Origin: FEN-1219 sp964503125
GTDB lineage: Bacteria; Pseudomonadota; Gammaproteobacteria; Steroidobacterales; Rariloculaceae
Reading direction: 5' to 3'
DNA: 64,000 nt
NCBI GenBank assembly: GCA_964503125.1
Contig: CAZCZE010000011.1
Span: forward strand, 1 to 64,000
In this document: in pieces, positions 62,826 to 64,000 of the stretch
Position numbering within the stretch: the stretch's first letter is position 1
How the letters are laid out: every line of letters starts with the position of its first letter
Translations under genes and position numbers: made by a program
Notes under the pieces: generated by a model
Databases searched by the model: none
Seen by the model: only the letters and a program-made list of their open reading frames with translations
What the model was told of the DNA's origin: nothing

Positions 62826-63122
62826 ATGGCCACAAAAATCCAGGCTGCTCTGCGGGCAGCGGCGCTCGTCGGCGGCTTTGCGATCGTGACCGGCTGCGCA
62901 AGCGTCACGCCGGAACAGCTCGAAGCGGTCCGTGCGACTGCTGAAGCTGCGCAGAATGCGGCGAATGCTGCTCAACGCACAGCTACGCAGGCACAACAGG
63001 CTGTTTCAGGCGCTCAGACCACCGCGAATCAGGCTCTGCAAGCGGCGCAGGCGGCTCAGGCCTGCTGCGACGCGACCAACCAGAGAGTGGATCGCATGTT
63101 CGAGCAGGTTCAACAGAAGTAG
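62826..63122 (+). CDS. Lpp/OprI-like alanine-zipper lipoprotein
   Basis: The 98-residue protein has a lipoprotein signal ending IVTGC (lipobox, lipidated Cys at residue 20). It continues as a heptad-type Ala/Gln-rich coiled coil (VRATAEAAQNAANAAQRTATQAQQAVSGAQTTANQALQAAQAAQ) with a CC pair and ends QRVDRMFEQVQQK. The C-terminal Lys and the layout match Lpp/OprI outer-membrane lipoproteins that tether to peptidoglycan. AGGGG precedes the ATG. It is followed by strong terminators, as expected for an abundant protein; an L,D-transpeptidase that could attach it is next door. The 237 bp between it and lexA hold both promoters. Confidence 0.82.
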   Translation: MATKIQAALRAAALVGGFAIVTGCASVTPEQLEAVRATAEAAQNAANAAQRTATQAQQAVSGAQTTANQALQAAQAAQACCDATNQRVDRMFEQVQQK

Positions 63123-63132
63123 ACAATCGACG

Positions 63133-63161
63133 AAATGCGGCTCTTCGGAGCCGCATTTTTT
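63133..63161 (+). terminator. Rho-independent terminator with TTCG tetraloop
   Basis: An 11-bp perfect stem, AAATGCGGCTC / GAGCCGCATTT, closed by a TTCG loop and followed by T residues, begins 11 bases after the lipoprotein stop. Confidence 0.93.
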
Positions 63162-63166
63162 GAAAG

Positions 63167-63191
63167 CCGCCACCGTTGGCGGTTTTTTTTT
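63167..63191 (+). terminator. Second terminator in tandem
   Basis: The stem CCGCCA / TGGCGG with loop CCGT is followed by nine T residues. It lies five bases after the first terminator and probably backs it up. Confidence 0.85.
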
Positions 63192-63384
63192 GCCGGCCAT
63201 GGATGGCCGGCATGCCGGAAATGCAGGAGCATTTTCCGGCGCGCCAAGGATCGCTGCATGTCGCAAATGCAGGAGCAATTTCCTGTGGCGGCCATGGATG
63301 GCCGACATGCCGCAAATGCAGGAGCATTTTGCGGCTGCCCGCCAGGGATGGCGGGCATGCAACAAATGCAGGAGCAATTTGTTG
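63192..63384. repeat. Array of four two-hairpin repeat units with co-varying arms
   Basis: Four units of 46-50 bp follow each other, with AGGAGC cores at 63225, 63271, 63320 and 63370. Each has a first palindrome centred on ATGGAT (63192-63211 GCCGGCCATGGATGGCCGGC; 63337-63356 GCCCGCCAGGGATGGCGGGC). Each also has a second hairpin with loop GCAGGAGCA and arms that differ between units but still pair (CCGGAAAT/ATTTTCCGG, CCGCAAAT/ATTTTGCGG, CAACAAAT/ATTTGTTG). Unit 2 is degenerate. The array ends five bases from the L,D-transpeptidase stop. Confidence 0.9.
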
Positions 63385-63389
63385 CCGGC

Positions 63390-64000
63390 TCAGTTGCCCG
63401 GGTCGGCAACGAACGGAGCGGGCGCGGAATCCGCGGCCGCGATTTCACCGTCGGCCGTCACATGGTTCACCGCGGCCGAAACGGCTTCCGGAACTCCGCT
63501 GCCGAGTTGCGCCACGCGTTCGGCCGCATCCCAGTCGAGATCCACGCGACGCTCCTCGGTAGCAGCGACGTACGCGCGCATGAGACTCGTCAACGGCGAT
63601 TCGGGCGCGCTCGCGACGACGTCCTCCGGCACGACGAGCTCGCCGTCGATGCTGCTTTCTTTGACCGCCGGATGCGATTCGACGAAGAGGCGGCCATCCG
63701 CCGTCCAACCGATCTTCACGGGCTGATTGACGATGTTCACGGTCGCGCCGACGGGCACCGTCTTGAACAACGCTTCGATGTCCTCGGGGAACATGCGGAT
63801 GCAGCCGTGCGTCACGCGCATGCCGACGCCCGACGGCCTGTTCGTGCCGTGAATCAAATAGCTCGGCAGACCGAGCCGCAACGCGTGCCTGCCGAGCGGA
63901 TTGGCGGGACCGGGCGGCACGACGCGCGGCAAGAAGTCGTTGCGCGCCGCGTGCTCGTCGCGGATCGACTGCGGCGGATACCAGCTCGGGTCCGCGACTT
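63390..64000 (-). CDS. L,D-transpeptidase (YkuD family), N terminus cut by window end
   Basis: About 203 residues are visible, starting within VADPSWYPPQSIRDEHAARNDFLPRVVPPGPANPLGRHALRL. The YkuD catalytic motif is HGTNRPSGVGMRVTHGCIRMFPEDIEALFKTVPVGATVNIVN, with the active Cys in THGCIRM. The C-terminal 90 residues are a family-variable tail. The family forms 3-3 peptidoglycan crosslinks or attaches Lpp to peptidoglycan; the neighbouring Lpp-like gene suggests the latter. The first part of the gene lies beyond 64000. Confidence 0.88.
   Translation of the reverse strand, partial: VADPSWYPPQSIRDEHAARNDFLPRVVPPGPANPLGRHALRLGLPSYLIHGTNRPSGVGMRVTHGCIRMFPEDIEALFKTVPVGATVNIVNQPVKIGWTADGRLFVESHPAVKESSIDGELVVPEDVVASAPESPLTSLMRAYVAATEERRVDLDWDAAERVAQLGSGVPEAVSAAVNHVTADGEIAAADSAPAPFVADPGN

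Overview
The window is about 64 kb of GC-rich chromosomal DNA that reads like a free-living gammaproteobacterium. The gene order serS, vanZ-like, lolA, ftsK, (FemAB-like), aat, infA, clpA, clpS matches the housekeeping neighbourhood of gammaproteobacteria. A lexA-imuA-imuB-dnaE2 mutagenesis cassette, an Mrp antiporter operon and a partial type II secretion cluster fit a soil or water relative of the Xanthomonadales/Steroidobacteraceae group. That placement is inference; no rRNA is present.

Layout. 0-7.7 kb: a MazF-type toxin cut by the window edge, tRNA-Ala, copC-copD, a Tat-exported FMN hydroxy-acid oxidase, yjbQ, trmH, a histidine phosphatase, two envelope proteins, tRNA-Ser, a patatin-like lipase and a decayed vapC. 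7.9-13.9 kb: Mrp cation/proton antiporter operon (A-B fused, then C, D, E, F, G) with overlapping stop and start codons. 13.9-18.6 kb: an EamA exporter, tyrS, a secreted unknown, a cyclophilin and glutamate dehydrogenase. 18.7-32.5 kb: periplasmic oxidation and hydrolysis genes (PQQ dehydrogenase with a di-haem cytochrome c, Tat esterase, amidohydrolase, haem-motif beta-propeller-like protein, xylose-isomerase-like protein, DUF6152 pair), interrupted by a sigma-factor operon. 32.6-39 kb: an MddA-like methyltransferase, then a patchy zone of small genes and gene remnants. 39.1-48.7 kb: housekeeping block. 48.9-54.5 kb: gspC-D-E-F only. 54.6-62.6 kb: SOS mutagenesis operon. 62.8-64 kb: an Lpp-like lipoprotein with tandem terminators, a hairpin repeat array, and an L,D-transpeptidase cut by the window end.

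The most striking object is dnaE2 (minus strand, start at 59600, stop at 54948). It carries a 424-residue intein with LAGLIDADG-type endonuclease blocks, at the invariant polymerase motif between GEYGFPE and SHAASFAL. It also carries three separate in-frame insertions of a 48-bp, two-hairpin repeat read as GMDARGRATxGAVAD. The same repeat, inverted, abuts its start codon and fills the gap to imuB. A four-unit array at 63.19-63.38 kb has the same architecture (a palindrome centred on ATGGAT, then a hairpin with loop GCAGGAGCA), but its arm sequences differ and co-vary. The repeats thus appear to be one structure-conserved family that tolerates, and uses, coding sequence.
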